Source: Lophium mytilinum (Eukaryota > Ascomycota > Dothideomycetes > Mytilinidiales > Mytilinidiaceae). From it: a stretch of DNA of 64,000 nucleotides. The notes under the pieces were generated by a model, which had not been told where the DNA came from, did no database searches, and was given only the letters and a program-made list of their open reading frames with translations. The first letter of the stretch is position 1; every line of letters begins with the position of its first letter. Location of the stretch: the NCBI GenBank assembly GCA_010093605.1, contig MU004188.1, positions 196,341-260,340 of the forward strand, given 5' to 3'. The translations under genes were made by a program, and so were the position numbers. Shown one piece after another: positions 35,348 through 45,527 of this stretch.

Positions 35348-36922
35348 CTACCTCCCCACCGACGACTTCCTCGAAAATAAGCTCCACCTCGACCTCGCCG
35401 CCCTCGGCGACGGCGGCGCCCCCTCCCTCTCCTCCCTCAACCCCCTCTCAAACCTTTCCAACCGCTCCTCCCTCCCCACATCCACCCCCTCCTTCTCCCT
35501 CTGAATCCTCCTCAACGTCTCCTGCGCATTCGACACCGTCCGCTGCCGCTGCAACACCACCCTCTGCAGCCGCAACCCCACCCGCACCTCCCCGACCGCC
35601 TCGTCCAGAAACACCCGCTGCACCACCTCCATCGCCGAGCACACGCGCGGAATATCCTCCGAGATCTGGAAGAAGTCGCACTCGGCGTGCGGGTCCGCGC
35701 CGGCAGCCAGCAGCAGCTCGGCGATGGCGCTGGCGCGCGCCGTGTGCGCTTTCGCGGTAGTAGTGCTGGTTTGGTGGGAGTTTTCCATGAGGTAGCGGAG
35801 GAAGGTCTGCCAGGGGGAGGAGGCGGCGAAGGGGGCGTTTGGGTCGGCGCCGTTAGCAAGAAGGAGCTCGATGAGGGCAGGGTCGGCGAGGGGCGCGCCG
35901 GGGACGGGGAGGAAGGCGTAGGAGAGGAGGGGGCGGCCGGGTTTCTGGGCCAGGGCGGCGGGGCCCAGCGCGTGCAGTTTGGCGGCGGCGTAGTGGTGGA
36001 GGTTGTGGCGGATGGCGAGGGCGAGGAAGTTGTCGCGCCAGCGGAGGGAGCGCTGGAAGTCGGTGGGCCAGAATTCGGACCAATGGGAGTCGGGGAAGAG
36101 GGGGCGGCCGTTGTAGCGGGGTTGGGGCTTTTCTTGGACTCGCTGGCGGAAGTGGGAGGATACGGAGGCGTCGAGGGCGTCGAGGAGGGTGGTTTGCGCT
36201 CGGCCTAGTTTCTGCTCTGCGTAGGCGGCGTAGCGGAGCGTTGATAGGATTAGGTCCCATGGGCATCCTACTTCCCTGCGGCCAGCGGGAGAGGTCCAGG
36301 TCTTTATTTGGAGGACTAGTGATTTGAGGACTGCGCTCTCTACTGCAAAGCCCTCGTCTGTGTTCTTCTTCAAAATCTCGGGCCAGACTTCTGGCTTGGT
36401 CAGAAACTGGAGAACAGTCTCGTGCGCATATTGGATCCCTCGATTCTCGCAGTTGACGCTCTCAGGAGTACCTACATCATGACTATCTTTCTTGGTCAAG
36501 GTGAGATCCTCACTGCAAAACTCAAGGAGACCACCGCAGCAGTTTTCTAGCCAGCGTTCGACCATGTCCCGCCTCTCACAGATTTCGCTTGCTGATAATG
36601 GTTCATTTGAAGCAACGAGATGGTGGCCTTGATCGTCCTCGAATGCGAACGCAAGATTCGTTGAGCAGATATTTGGGAAGTATTCGCGCAACAGATCTTG
36701 TTCCTTCTGGTACGACTGCCAATGCTGGAACACTTGGAAGATTTGGGAGCCTTGACAGCTGAGACGTGGTCCAACTTTGCCTAGGACATGCGCGTAGAGA
36801 GCATGTAGGTCGATTGGCTGTTCCGGGAGCTTGCTTTTGGAGTTTTCAGACGGTTGATCGTGACTTTCGAGTCCCTGAAGGGAAGCGGAGTTCACGACAT
36901 CTTCTACAGCTGTCGACTTCAT
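35348..36922 (-). CDS. Ankyrin-repeat protein resembling the C-terminal half of a fungal NLR
   Basis: Single exon, 524 aa. Residues about 38-195 (LHALYAHVLGKVGPRLS, ERRDMVERWLENCCGGLLEF, IQYAHETVLQFLTKPEVWPE, AVLKSLVLQIKTW) match the layout of the winged-helix and linker region that follows the NACHT domain in fungal NLR/STAND proteins. There follow weak ankyrin repeats, the clearest being PALIELLLANGADPNAPF and AIAELLLAAGADPHAE, and a charged C-terminus. No P-loop (GxxxxGKS) is seen here or in the 2.2 kb upstream. It is therefore either a stand-alone accessory protein or the tail of an NLR that lost its NACHT. GC content is higher than in neighbouring genes. Start ATG 36922; the frame is also open a little further upstream. 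Confidence 0.7.
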   Translation of the reverse strand: MKSTAVEDVVNSASLQGLESHDQPSENSKSKLPEQPIDLHALYAHVLGKVGPRLSCQGSQIFQVFQHWQSYQKEQDLLREYFPNICSTNLAFAFEDDQGHHLVASNEPLSASEICERRDMVERWLENCCGGLLEFCSEDLTLTKKDSHDVGTPESVNCENRGIQYAHETVLQFLTKPEVWPEILKKNTDEGFAVESAVLKSLVLQIKTWTSPAGRREVGCPWDLILSTLRYAAYAEQKLGRAQTTLLDALDASVSSHFRQRVQEKPQPRYNGRPLFPDSHWSEFWPTDFQRSLRWRDNFLALAIRHNLHHYAAAKLHALGPAALAQKPGRPLLSYAFLPVPGAPLADPALIELLLANGADPNAPFAASSPWQTFLRYLMENSHQTSTTTAKAHTARASAIAELLLAAGADPHAECDFFQISEDIPRVCSAMEVVQRVFLDEAVGEVRVGLRLQRVVLQRQRTVSNAQETLRRIQREKEGVDVGREERLERFERGLREEREGAPPSPRAARSRWSLFSRKSSVGR

Positions 36923-39116
36923 CGAGTAAACTGAGCCCTTGACTGATAGGTTGCGCCAACGAGAGTAGCTAAAGCAGTGGTTTCCGTGGCAGAGGTGCGG
37001 ACGTCAAGTCCTTAGATCCCCGAGGCCTTCGAGAAGTGGGACCGGCTAGATGTGCCGGCATCCCAGAACCTACAGACAAAAAAGAACGGACGTTTACAGT
37101 ACTTCGGTAGCTACTGCAGAAGGAAAGAGACACAGGGAAAGGCTGTTGATTCGAATACAAGAAGTTGAGGATTACGGTGGCCTGATCATGGAAAACATGG
37201 CGGAGCAGACACGCAGCCATCGATGCCCAACAGTGGCGCCAATCTCTCAGCAGGTGGACGATCAGGGATTGCCTCGTGATAGGTCTGGTGGGTCTGACGC
37301 AATGATTGGCATCTGAGGCAGATCCTTATTCGAGAAGGAAACGTATTTGTTTCATGAGGAAGCGTAAGTCGGTCAGGGCACCGCCTAGAGTTCCGGGCAG
37401 TGTTTTGGCACGGTAGTGTAGCGACGAAGGCATGTTATTGAAGTGCATTGGAATACTTTTGCAAATATAATGGGGGTCTTACAAGAGAGTGGAGAGTTGA
37501 AGTCCGTGAAAATGCGAGGATCTCTGCGCTCGGACCACCATCACGAAAATAGATTTACGGGCCGTAGACTACAGGGCATATAAGTATAGTACATACCGGA
37601 GGTTGCTGTGTGGTGTAAAACGTAGCACCTATTCTATAGGAACCTGGTACTCTAGTTCCTGGTTATTTTGAAAGAAAAATCAAAAAGAAAACGTTCGCAG
37701 CAGGATTCGAACTCAAAAACAAAAACTTCGAAGAAGGGAAGCCACTCGCAAGCTTACTAGTCAACAACGGCCACCGAAAGCAGTAAGATGACATTGTCTA
37801 GTTACCACACGACCATTGGAGCTTTTCAGAGATTGAGCGTTTGGTGCGAACCTCGCTTGGAAGATGGAATACTACCAGAATATTCTAGTATATAAGGTCT
37901 TAAAAATGGTTTACTCTCACAGTTTAAGTTATCACAGGTTATGCCGAGATCATGGCTCACTGCATAACGCATAAGTTCCCCATGTTAACTTTATCAAGTA
38001 TCCATGCTATGCAGCAGTTTGATAAAATCCTAAACTAAGGTGTTGCAGTTGCAATACCACGTGACCTAGGTGTCAACACTAGAACAAGCATCCAACGTAC
38101 CGCATAGCGAGGCAATGAAGGAGCCTGTACATTCGGCATCAAGAAGAGAGGACCAACAGAGTCTGCTTGGAGACTTCTTTTGATGTGACTAACGCAACGA
38201 CACCTCACCCACGCACCACAAGAAAGACGGGGGCAATCCAGCATCATCGCGATTCAACAGCGTCCAAGCGCGGATCTATCTACAAAGGTACCCCCGCTCA
38301 TCCCCACGAGCGATATCCCCTCCACTCCACCCTCGCGTCTACAGTCGTCTCATCCTCGTATATACACCCCTCCTCCTATTTCCCACCCTCATCCAAAAAA
38401 ACCACCCCAAGTCCATCAAGTCAAAAGTGCGGCCCCTCTTCAGAACAAGAAAAAAGCCCAGCCCCGTCTCTACCTATTACGTGTGGATAGAGAGGAGGAA
38501 CCGAGCGGGTATAGAACAGCATCTACACATTCTCCGCCGTGACAGAAAGAAAAAAGGACAAGGACGAGAAAAAGGTAAGCGTAGATGCGTTGTGGGAGAA
38601 CAGGGAAAAAAGATGTGAACCATCGGCTGGGTGTAGAGCGTTGCGTGTTTCGTGAACACAAGAGGAGTAAATTCGAATTGGTCGGGTTTCTCGGAGTGTG
38701 AGCGAGAAGACGCCAAAGGTGTTTTGTGACGAGGTCTGCAGAGTTGTTTGATTTGGTAGTAGGTAGTAGGCAACTCAGTGGTTCGCTCGGTGCGTGGGCT
38801 GGGTATGTAGATGTAATATTTCGGATTAAGAATTACGATGTTACTCGATTAAGCGCTGGGTCAGCTGGGTTTCTTTCGCGTTTGATGCAAATGCAAGGAC
38901 CGCTCGCTCCACTCAATCCAAATTCGGGTTGCGTAGTCTTTCTTTCCTCTTTCCAAAAAAAAAGCAGTAGCGCCTTGCTGAACGCCTCCAGAAAACAAAT
39001 AGAGGGATGAAGAAAACGGCTTGCTTTCAGTCCGCGTAATCGCCATCATCGTGCCGGCATAAATATCGGAACCTTGGGTTCTTCGAAAGAAATCAGTCGT
39101 CTAAGGGTGATGGTAT
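36923..39116. other. Long intergenic region, no gene seen
   Basis: 2.2 kb. A GTTCGAATCC string on the minus strand near 37705 looks like a tRNA T-arm, but no acceptor or anticodon stem can be folded. 38280-38470 is CT-rich with poly-A-like runs. The right part must hold the 3' UTR of the SH3 protein. No coding sequence supported. Confidence 0.45.
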
Positions 39117-41068
39117 TTACGGACTCGGCTGCGGTGGCGGTCCATTCGCGCCCCCAGAGTCACTAGTATCCCCCTCAATCGTCTTCCTCCAGTGCTGCGG
39201 TAGACACACGCAGACAAGCGGGAATGCCTTGATCTCGCTCTCGCCCGCAACACCGCTCCTTCTGCTGCCATTGCTGACGCCCGAATCGCGCTGGACAGTG
39301 CGCCGCGCCTCCCACTGCTCCGCGTTTTCGGTGAGCTTGACGCCCGTCGCCCACCCGTCGTCCCAGATGCCGACGACCTTCAGCATGTCTCCGCGCTCAA
39401 GCTCGAACTCATCGTTGGCACGGGGTGCGTAGGCCCAGAGAGTCGCGACAGTGTCATTGGGCCGGATCTCATCTTGAGAGTAGTAGTCTTTGAAGAATTG
39501 GAGCTGTTCGGATTGGCCGGAGGTGGGGCCTTCCGGGCTTGAGAACTGGTCGCCGCCCGAGTTAGGGGAAGAGTGGGCGTTGCTGGCGCTGAGGGCGGAG
39601 TGGCTGGAGAGAGAGCCGTCGCGTTTAGAGATGTGACCTGCGGCAAGGCTGCGGTTTGAATCTGGGGACTGGTTGTAGCTGTCTGGAGAGGGTTGGCGTT
39701 CCTGGCGGAAGGCTCCAATGCCTGCAACAGCCGCGCCACCGCTGTGGTTACCGGATGAGCTTGATGTTCCCTCAAGCGCGGACATGCGAGCGACGCGTCC
39801 GCCAGGGACGATTGAAGGCGGCGGGGCATGGGGGCCGTCGGTGTTGTAGGTCATTGGAGGTCCGGCAGCGGCTCGTGAGGGCGAAGGCTGATTGAAGACA
39901 CTGCCAGCTTGACTGTCCTGCCTCTTGCGGAGGCGGGTGCAGAAGAAAATAACCGCAGCGAGGATCAATGCAGCACCGAGTATCGATCCAATGACAATGC
40001 CTGCAATAGCACCTCCTGAGAGGCCATGGGAGTTACCGCCAGCAGCTGCTGCCGCAGTCGTGCCGGTTGGGCTGGAGGTCGCAGTGGAGGTCCCGGTAAA
40101 CAGAGGAGGCATCGACGTTGTCGATGGTAGATGGACGCCTACGCAGCGCGAATTGACGTTCGAGTTAACACAGCACGAATCTGTAGAGTTTGGCGAGCTG
40201 GCTGAACAGTACGAGCATAAGCCCTGCAAGTTTGACTGATATCCGCAGTCCAGGGGTTCGTTTGCAGCAGCATTAATGCAATCTTTGGTTAGCGATCCTT
40301 GGGGAAGAGAGCAGACGGTGAAGTCAGATCGGATCTGGTCCACCGCGTTCTTGCCAGCGGTTCCGCAAATCTCGGGACTTGCTATTATCTCCTGTTCACT
40401 GGTAGCGAATTGCGCCTGAGGAACTGTTAGCGACACGGATTAGTTGGTGTGGTCATTTTATAGACTTACGCAGTTGTCCGCACACAGTGCTATCGAGTCG
40501 GTTGCTAATAAACTACACGGTGTTATCGAGAGCTGGACGATGGCGTTGCAGATGACCGTCGTCGTATATCGTGCGTAGAGGTCTGTGGTATTGGTCAAAT
40601 TTACAGACGAGCAGCCCAGGTTATCTCGATATCTGTAGCCGCGGTTAGCATCTCTTGCGTATCATGTACCACCTAGTGCGTCAACATACTTTTGCTGCGA
40701 ATACTCGGTGGAGATGTATGTCCGTAACCGATCGTCAAAGGACTGGGTATCTGATACGAAAGAGAGGAAAGAACTAGGTGGCGAGTATTAGCTTTTGACC
40801 TGCATACACAGCCCAGCTCAGGGTCCACGTACAAGTGATCGGTCAAAGCCTTGGTGGTAGAAACCGAGGAAGTATTAAAAGCGGGACACATAGTGGAACC
40901 GGCGAGAGAAATGCACTCCTGAGCCATAGCAACAGGCGCGGTGAGGAGGGATAGGACGAAGGCTGATTTCCTGAAGGATGATTGCTTTTGTCGTCGGGCT
41001 TGTCTCCTAGGTTCAAGGCAGCTGGCTGGCGACGGCGAGGCCCTGCCGTGCTCTCTTGATGCGTCCAT
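39117..41068 (-). CDS. Cys-rich single-pass membrane protein with C-terminal SH3 domain (Fus1-like)
   Basis: 593 aa from four exons: 41068-40833, 40773-40690, 40632-40470 and 40415-39117, with introns of 53-59 nt. The N-terminus has a basic region then a signal/anchor (FVLSLLTAPVAMAQEC). An extracellular Cys-rich domain with many N-glycosylation sites follows (residues about 50-235). Next come a Thr/Ala stalk, one membrane helix (GAIAGIVIGSILGAALILAA) and a disordered Ser-rich cytoplasmic part. An SH3 domain at about 485-545 shows ATLWAYAPRANDEFELERGD and GIWDDGWATGV. This is the layout of fungal Fus1-like and related plasma-membrane SH3 proteins in cell fusion or polarity; that role is inferred from architecture only. 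Confidence 0.82.
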
Positions 41069-43144
41069 GGTGTTTGCGCGGTGTCGTGGATACGATACAG
41101 GTATAATTGGGCGTCGGGTGGGCGTGGTGTTGAGGTTCGCGAGCTGGGGCTTCTTTCACAACAACCGTCTTCTCACGTCTCCATCCGACCCGAGACACGT
41201 CCAGCAGACTGATAAGAGGGCTGTCGCGGCGACGGCAGGCAGGACGGGGCGCTGCGGGTCACGGGCAGCAGTTGGTCGTCAATTGAAAGAGCGACTGGGT
41301 GAGGGGCGACGCTGCTGGGTCCGAGATGGGCGACGAGAAAGGGACGAAGACACGGCGGCCGCAGAGAGACGAGCAGCGAGAGACGAGAGACAGACGAGAC
41401 AGCCCCGGTCCGACTCAGGGCACAAACGGGCGCGTCGTGAACATCCCGGGTGTCCAAGCCGTCGAACCCCAGCAGCTGCAGCATGAGACAAATGAGAGAG
41501 CGTCCTGCAGCGCCACTTTTCCTCCATCCACGGCGTCTATTGGATGCAGAGCCGTGATCCCAGGCGATGCTCATTCAGGAACAGCTCACGGGAAATTGGA
41601 CGCGCAGTCGGGCCGGCCGCCAATTCTCTTCGGCAGCCTGTCGTGCCTGTCGCTGCCCGTTGCTCTGCTCAAACACTGTGATCATCGGCGTCCGCGCGCG
41701 TTTGAGCTGGGCACTCCCGGGGCGACAGCGCGGAGCCGTAGCCGTGCAGGATCATCGCCGTCGGTTGGGACAGCTGCCGCAGAGCGAATGCCTTGTGGCC
41801 TCAACACCACAGAGAGCAGCGAGCGAGAAAATACACCAAGCCTAGTGCTGCAGCTGCAGGAGCCCAGCGCTTGCATGATTCGGTAGCACAAGCGAATGAT
41901 GCATGCGAGCTGCTGTTTTGGGCCGCCGAGTGCATAAAGCCTAGCCTGGTGCACAACTCCATGCATGTCTATCGTCAAATCTTAAAGCGAGACAGGGCCC
42001 GGCCGCATGTCTCGAGATGCCGGGTGATGCTGCTGGGCTTGCTTTCGCTGTTACAGTTGTCTCTTCACGTGAGCGTTGTATCGCAGATATGTCTAGGTAG
42101 GCAATTCGCAGCCATGCCGTTGAGACATCGCCCATCTCCCTCATCGTCAAAACCTTCATCCTCCGCCGTCGCATTCGCTTATTGTTGGTCCGTTCACGCT
42201 GTTTTTAGACTCCATCCGCGGCTTGAAGCTTACCAAAGCACGGCTCTCATATGGGTATGGCAGGATAGCCTGGCAATTCTTCGCCCGCTCGGGCCTCACT
42301 ACTCAACATCACTCTTTGAGTGAGAAGCACTGGTTTATAGGCATGCTCGAGGCATAACCATTGTCATTTTTCGCACCTTGATATTGACTTGCATATCGCG
42401 CCTAGGACGCTGCTCCCACCGTCCCCAATGCTGCTTACGCTCAACCCGAAGGGAGAACTTAGCCACGAAAGGGCCGGCTACAAGAGTCTACATAAAGGAG
42501 AAGGGAGGAAAGTCTGCCTGCCACGTCCTGGCGTCTGTTGCCCTTATCCTCCCGCTCATAAAGCCACACAGATGCCCACCCATTGAACCGCAAAAAGGAA
42601 AAGGCGAAATGAAAGTAGTGTCGGGAAGAAAATCATGGTACAGAGGGAAGATGGGCAGGGTGTATTAAAGACCAGGGAAACAAAACCAGTGTCGAGTATA
42701 GGGAAAGAAAAAGGTCAAAGTATTAGGGGTAGGTGCACAGTATCGTGGAAGGAAGACAGCTTTTAGAAGGAAAGAAAACAAGTACAGGCAAGGTGAGTAA
42801 GCCGTGACCGCAGCCCAAGGCATAGGTTTTATAGTGTTTGGAACCCAGCCATTGTCACTCCGATCCTGAACTTGCTACTCAAAACATTGAGCTTCTACCC
42901 AGAAGGGTGTCGTGCTACTCAAGACCCCAAGACTGCTAACCATGAGGACCAAAAGGGCTCATAGCATCGTATACTACTCCTCATGACCGAAAGCGATTGT
43001 AGCTCGAGCCGCTGATGGTATGATTCCGTTTCGAACTGGTCGAGCACTGTGAGCGTAGCTTGATCGATTGATTGTGCGATGTAGCAAGGTGGTGTAAGTC
43101 TGCCGTCTTGATTGGTAGCTTCGCGCACATTGTCTCAAACGCTC
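41069..43144. other. Long intergenic region, no gene seen
   Basis: 2.1 kb, upstream of the SH3 membrane protein and downstream of the 2EXR-like gene. GC-rich between 41200 and 41900 with overlapping open frames on both strands (up to 195 codons) that show no family features and biased low-complexity composition. It may be a long 5' leader or promoter. Confidence 0.45.
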
Positions 43145-44803
43145 CTACACCTCTTCGTACCAGACCACATTGCCGGCACAATCCCTCCTGTAGAAGGAGA
43201 CTTTCGTCCGGGCATTGAAAGCGATTCCGGGAATCGCATTGGCGATGTTCTGCATGACTTGAGTCCCTATGGTGGCCGGCTTGGCAGCGCCGTCCTGGAG
43301 CCTATGGACCCAATCGCAGACAATAGAAGTACCCTCGCAGCCGTAGAGCCGGCCGGATGGCACAAGCTTGACGTTAAGTCCCATGCGGTTGGCAACCGCA
43401 AGAAACCATTTCAACTTTGGGTACTCCGCAGGGTTCTCGAACCAGTCAGGAACTGGTACCTGGAGCACGAGCTTCGTATTGCTATGGAAAGTCCTGGACA
43501 GCATGCGCATGGAGAGGAACATGCTGGCGTCCCAGGATACATCCAAGAAGCGCAGAGTGGGCGCGTTGTTGATATGCCTGAGGGCAGTGAAGACCTCTGT
43601 GAGCACTCTATCACGCTTGCCCCGACTGTCCGGGCAGAAGTGGGCGCGGAACTGGGCCTTGCGCACCAGGGCAAAGAGGCCTCGGGCTTCCAGAGCTTGG
43701 AAGTATTGGAAGGTGTCCTGTCCGCCGGAGAAGGTATTCACGCCATAGAAAATAGTAAGACTCTCTTCCCGAACCTGCTTGCTAGTCCGAGTGATGGCCA
43801 AGTGCTGTGATATCTGATTGTGCGCATCTTCAGCTCCATGCTTGCCATCGTGGTGGAACTTCCAGGTCATGGGACCTCCGCTCTTGTGAGCATCACATGC
43901 GTGTGGGCGGATTGGCTCATCAAACTCAAGGGCGAACTCGTATATTCGAACTCGCAACTCTGCGGGGAGCTCCATGAACTTTGGGAAAGTGCGCGATTGG
44001 ACTGGTAGGCCTAACTTTGGGAAAAAGCGCGGTTGGACTTGTGGACCTTGTGGACGCGCAGGATTGTGGGTTAGCTTGGCTTGGCGCACAAGTATAGTAT
44101 GAAGAACAACATCGAGCTGTCGGGCGGTTGTTTCGACCGTGCGCGACACTTTCAGAATGTCGAACTCATCGATGTCATTGTCGAGATCATCGGAGTCATT
44201 GTCGAGACCATCGGAGTTATTGTTAAGACCATCAGAATTACTGACAGGATGGCGGCGGCCTTCGTCAAGAAGGCGGGCTTGCTCAAGACGGTGGACTGGG
44301 TCGACAATATCGATGATGGACGGAGTGCTATCCGCGTCGTAGATATTTGAGTCGGTATCGGCTCGAAGCTGGCTCTCTGGGGAAGGAGTCATCGCATCGA
44401 CGCGTTGGAGCCAAGCGATGGAGCTCCGTAGAGAGTCCAAGCCGTCGAGGTCCAGCAGGTTCTCCACAGTGTCGGTGACGGTACCAGAGCCTGTGGCGTT
44501 GTCTGACATTCTACCTTTACCTTTGCTGCTTGACTCGTTCTGCAGCACCTTGAGTGTCTGATCCAGCTCATGCTTGCCCATTCGCTCGATGATGACGTCC
44601 ATGTTCTCGACGAGGAACGTCATGTCGTCGGTGTTTCCGGTATTGCTCGTGTACAACGTCTGTCGCGCGCGCTTGCTGTCCCGCGGAGATTCGGCTGTAT
44701 GACCTTGGTCAGAAGAACTCGCATTATGCCCCCTTTTGCGTTTGGGGTATTTGGGGCCATTTGAGCCCTTAGGGCGCGTAGTAGAAAAACGAGCTGGAGC
44801 CAT
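43145..44803 (-). CDS. 2EXR/F-box-like protein with acidic repeats
   Basis: Single exon, 552 aa. The C-terminal half starts with FPKFMELPAELRVRIYEFAL, the common fungal LPxELRxxIYxxAL motif of 2EXR or F-box-like proteins. It continues with LAITRTSKQVREESLTIFYGVNTF, the usual follow-on. The N-terminal half is disordered with a basic patch (KYPKRKRG), then a 7-residue acidic repeat (NSDGLDN type) and a duplicated segment (RFFPKLGLP / RTFPKFMEL). Large families of this kind occur in filamentous fungi; function is generally unknown, and a role as ubiquitin-ligase adaptor is only possible. Confidence 0.75.
   Translation of the reverse strand: MAPARFSTTRPKGSNGPKYPKRKRGHNASSSDQGHTAESPRDSKRARQTLYTSNTGNTDDMTFLVENMDVIIERMGKHELDQTLKVLQNESSSKGKGRMSDNATGSGTVTDTVENLLDLDGLDSLRSSIAWLQRVDAMTPSPESQLRADTDSNIYDADSTPSIIDIVDPVHRLEQARLLDEGRRHPVSNSDGLNNNSDGLDNDSDDLDNDIDEFDILKVSRTVETTARQLDVVLHTILVRQAKLTHNPARPQGPQVQPRFFPKLGLPVQSRTFPKFMELPAELRVRIYEFALEFDEPIRPHACDAHKSGGPMTWKFHHDGKHGAEDAHNQISQHLAITRTSKQVREESLTIFYGVNTFSGGQDTFQYFQALEARGLFALVRKAQFRAHFCPDSRGKRDRVLTEVFTALRHINNAPTLRFLDVSWDASMFLSMRMLSRTFHSNTKLVLQVPVPDWFENPAEYPKLKWFLAVANRMGLNVKLVPSGRLYGCEGTSIVCDWVHRLQDGAAKPATIGTQVMQNIANAIPGIAFNARTKVSFYRRDCAGNVVWYEEV
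44171..44245. repeat. 21-bp coding repeat
   Basis: Three 21-bp units plus a partial fourth (starting 44171, 44192, 44213 and 44234) inside the 2EXR-like gene. They encode a repeated seven-residue Asn/Asp/Ser/Leu unit on the minus strand. Confidence 0.7.
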
Positions 44804-45527
44804 ACCTGAAGCGGTGCTCGAAGTGGTGTGGTAGAAGTAGTGGTGAGTCGGGTTCGTGAAGCTGTACTACTTTACTCAAATCAAGATTAGCGGCTGGCCG
44901 ATGGTCACCGGACACTGGCGGGCGGTGGGCGGTGGGCGAGGCAACGGTGATGACGCTGGTGAAGGAGAGAGAGTGAGCTGTCAGGTCGACTTAAGGTTTT
45001 ATAGTTGCGCAGAAATGAACGCCAAGCCTGCCAAGCCAAAATCCGTTGAGACTCTCGTAGTCGACTTTCACTCAGTGTGCGTTCCCCTCATACTAGAGCC
45101 GGGCTCTCTGATTCATTGAAGGAACCAATGCTAGTGATTGTCATAGAAGCCGCTGGGCCAGTGGTATATGGAATTTGGTAAAGAAGGAAAACGACCTCAC
45201 TTGACCACGTATGGTCTTCCAGCGCGACCGCGGAACCGCTCCCGGCCGGCCCAAAGACGAGATGATCCTACCTATGTCATCTCACAAGAAAATTATAACT
45301 AGCGGCCATATAAGCTTAAGCTATCTCGTGCCTTCAGGATGTGTTTTGCTAATTCTTGCGATGTGAGAAGCCAGAAAAGGAGGCAATGAACTAATCGTGA
45401 CTGACAAGATTACCATATATGCAGTGACCACAGGTTGACTACTATTAGGATGCCATACCTACACGAGCTAATATACACTTTTTAATACAGATCGTCAATG
45501 GCCACTCATGCGCACCCATGCCCAAAC
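44804..45527. other. Intergenic, no gene seen
   Basis: Promoter of the 2EXR-like gene and 3' flank of the next leftward gene. No feature beyond AT-rich DNA from 45270 on. Confidence 0.5.

Noticed and set aside
34996-36266. Long plus-strand and minus-strand frames over the ankyrin gene
   Set aside because: Shadows of the GC-rich NLR-like coding frame; Pro/Arg low-complexity translations without homology features.
37680-37800. Possible tRNA on the minus strand (GTTCGAATCC T-arm string)
   Set aside because: No matching acceptor stem, D-arm or anticodon loop could be placed around it; a similar string near 23427 also fails.
41299-41886. Long GC-rich open frames (up to 195 codons) upstream of the SH3 protein
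   Set aside because: Arg/Ser/Pro-rich translations in several overlapping frames on both strands, no splice sites or family motifs; composition effect.
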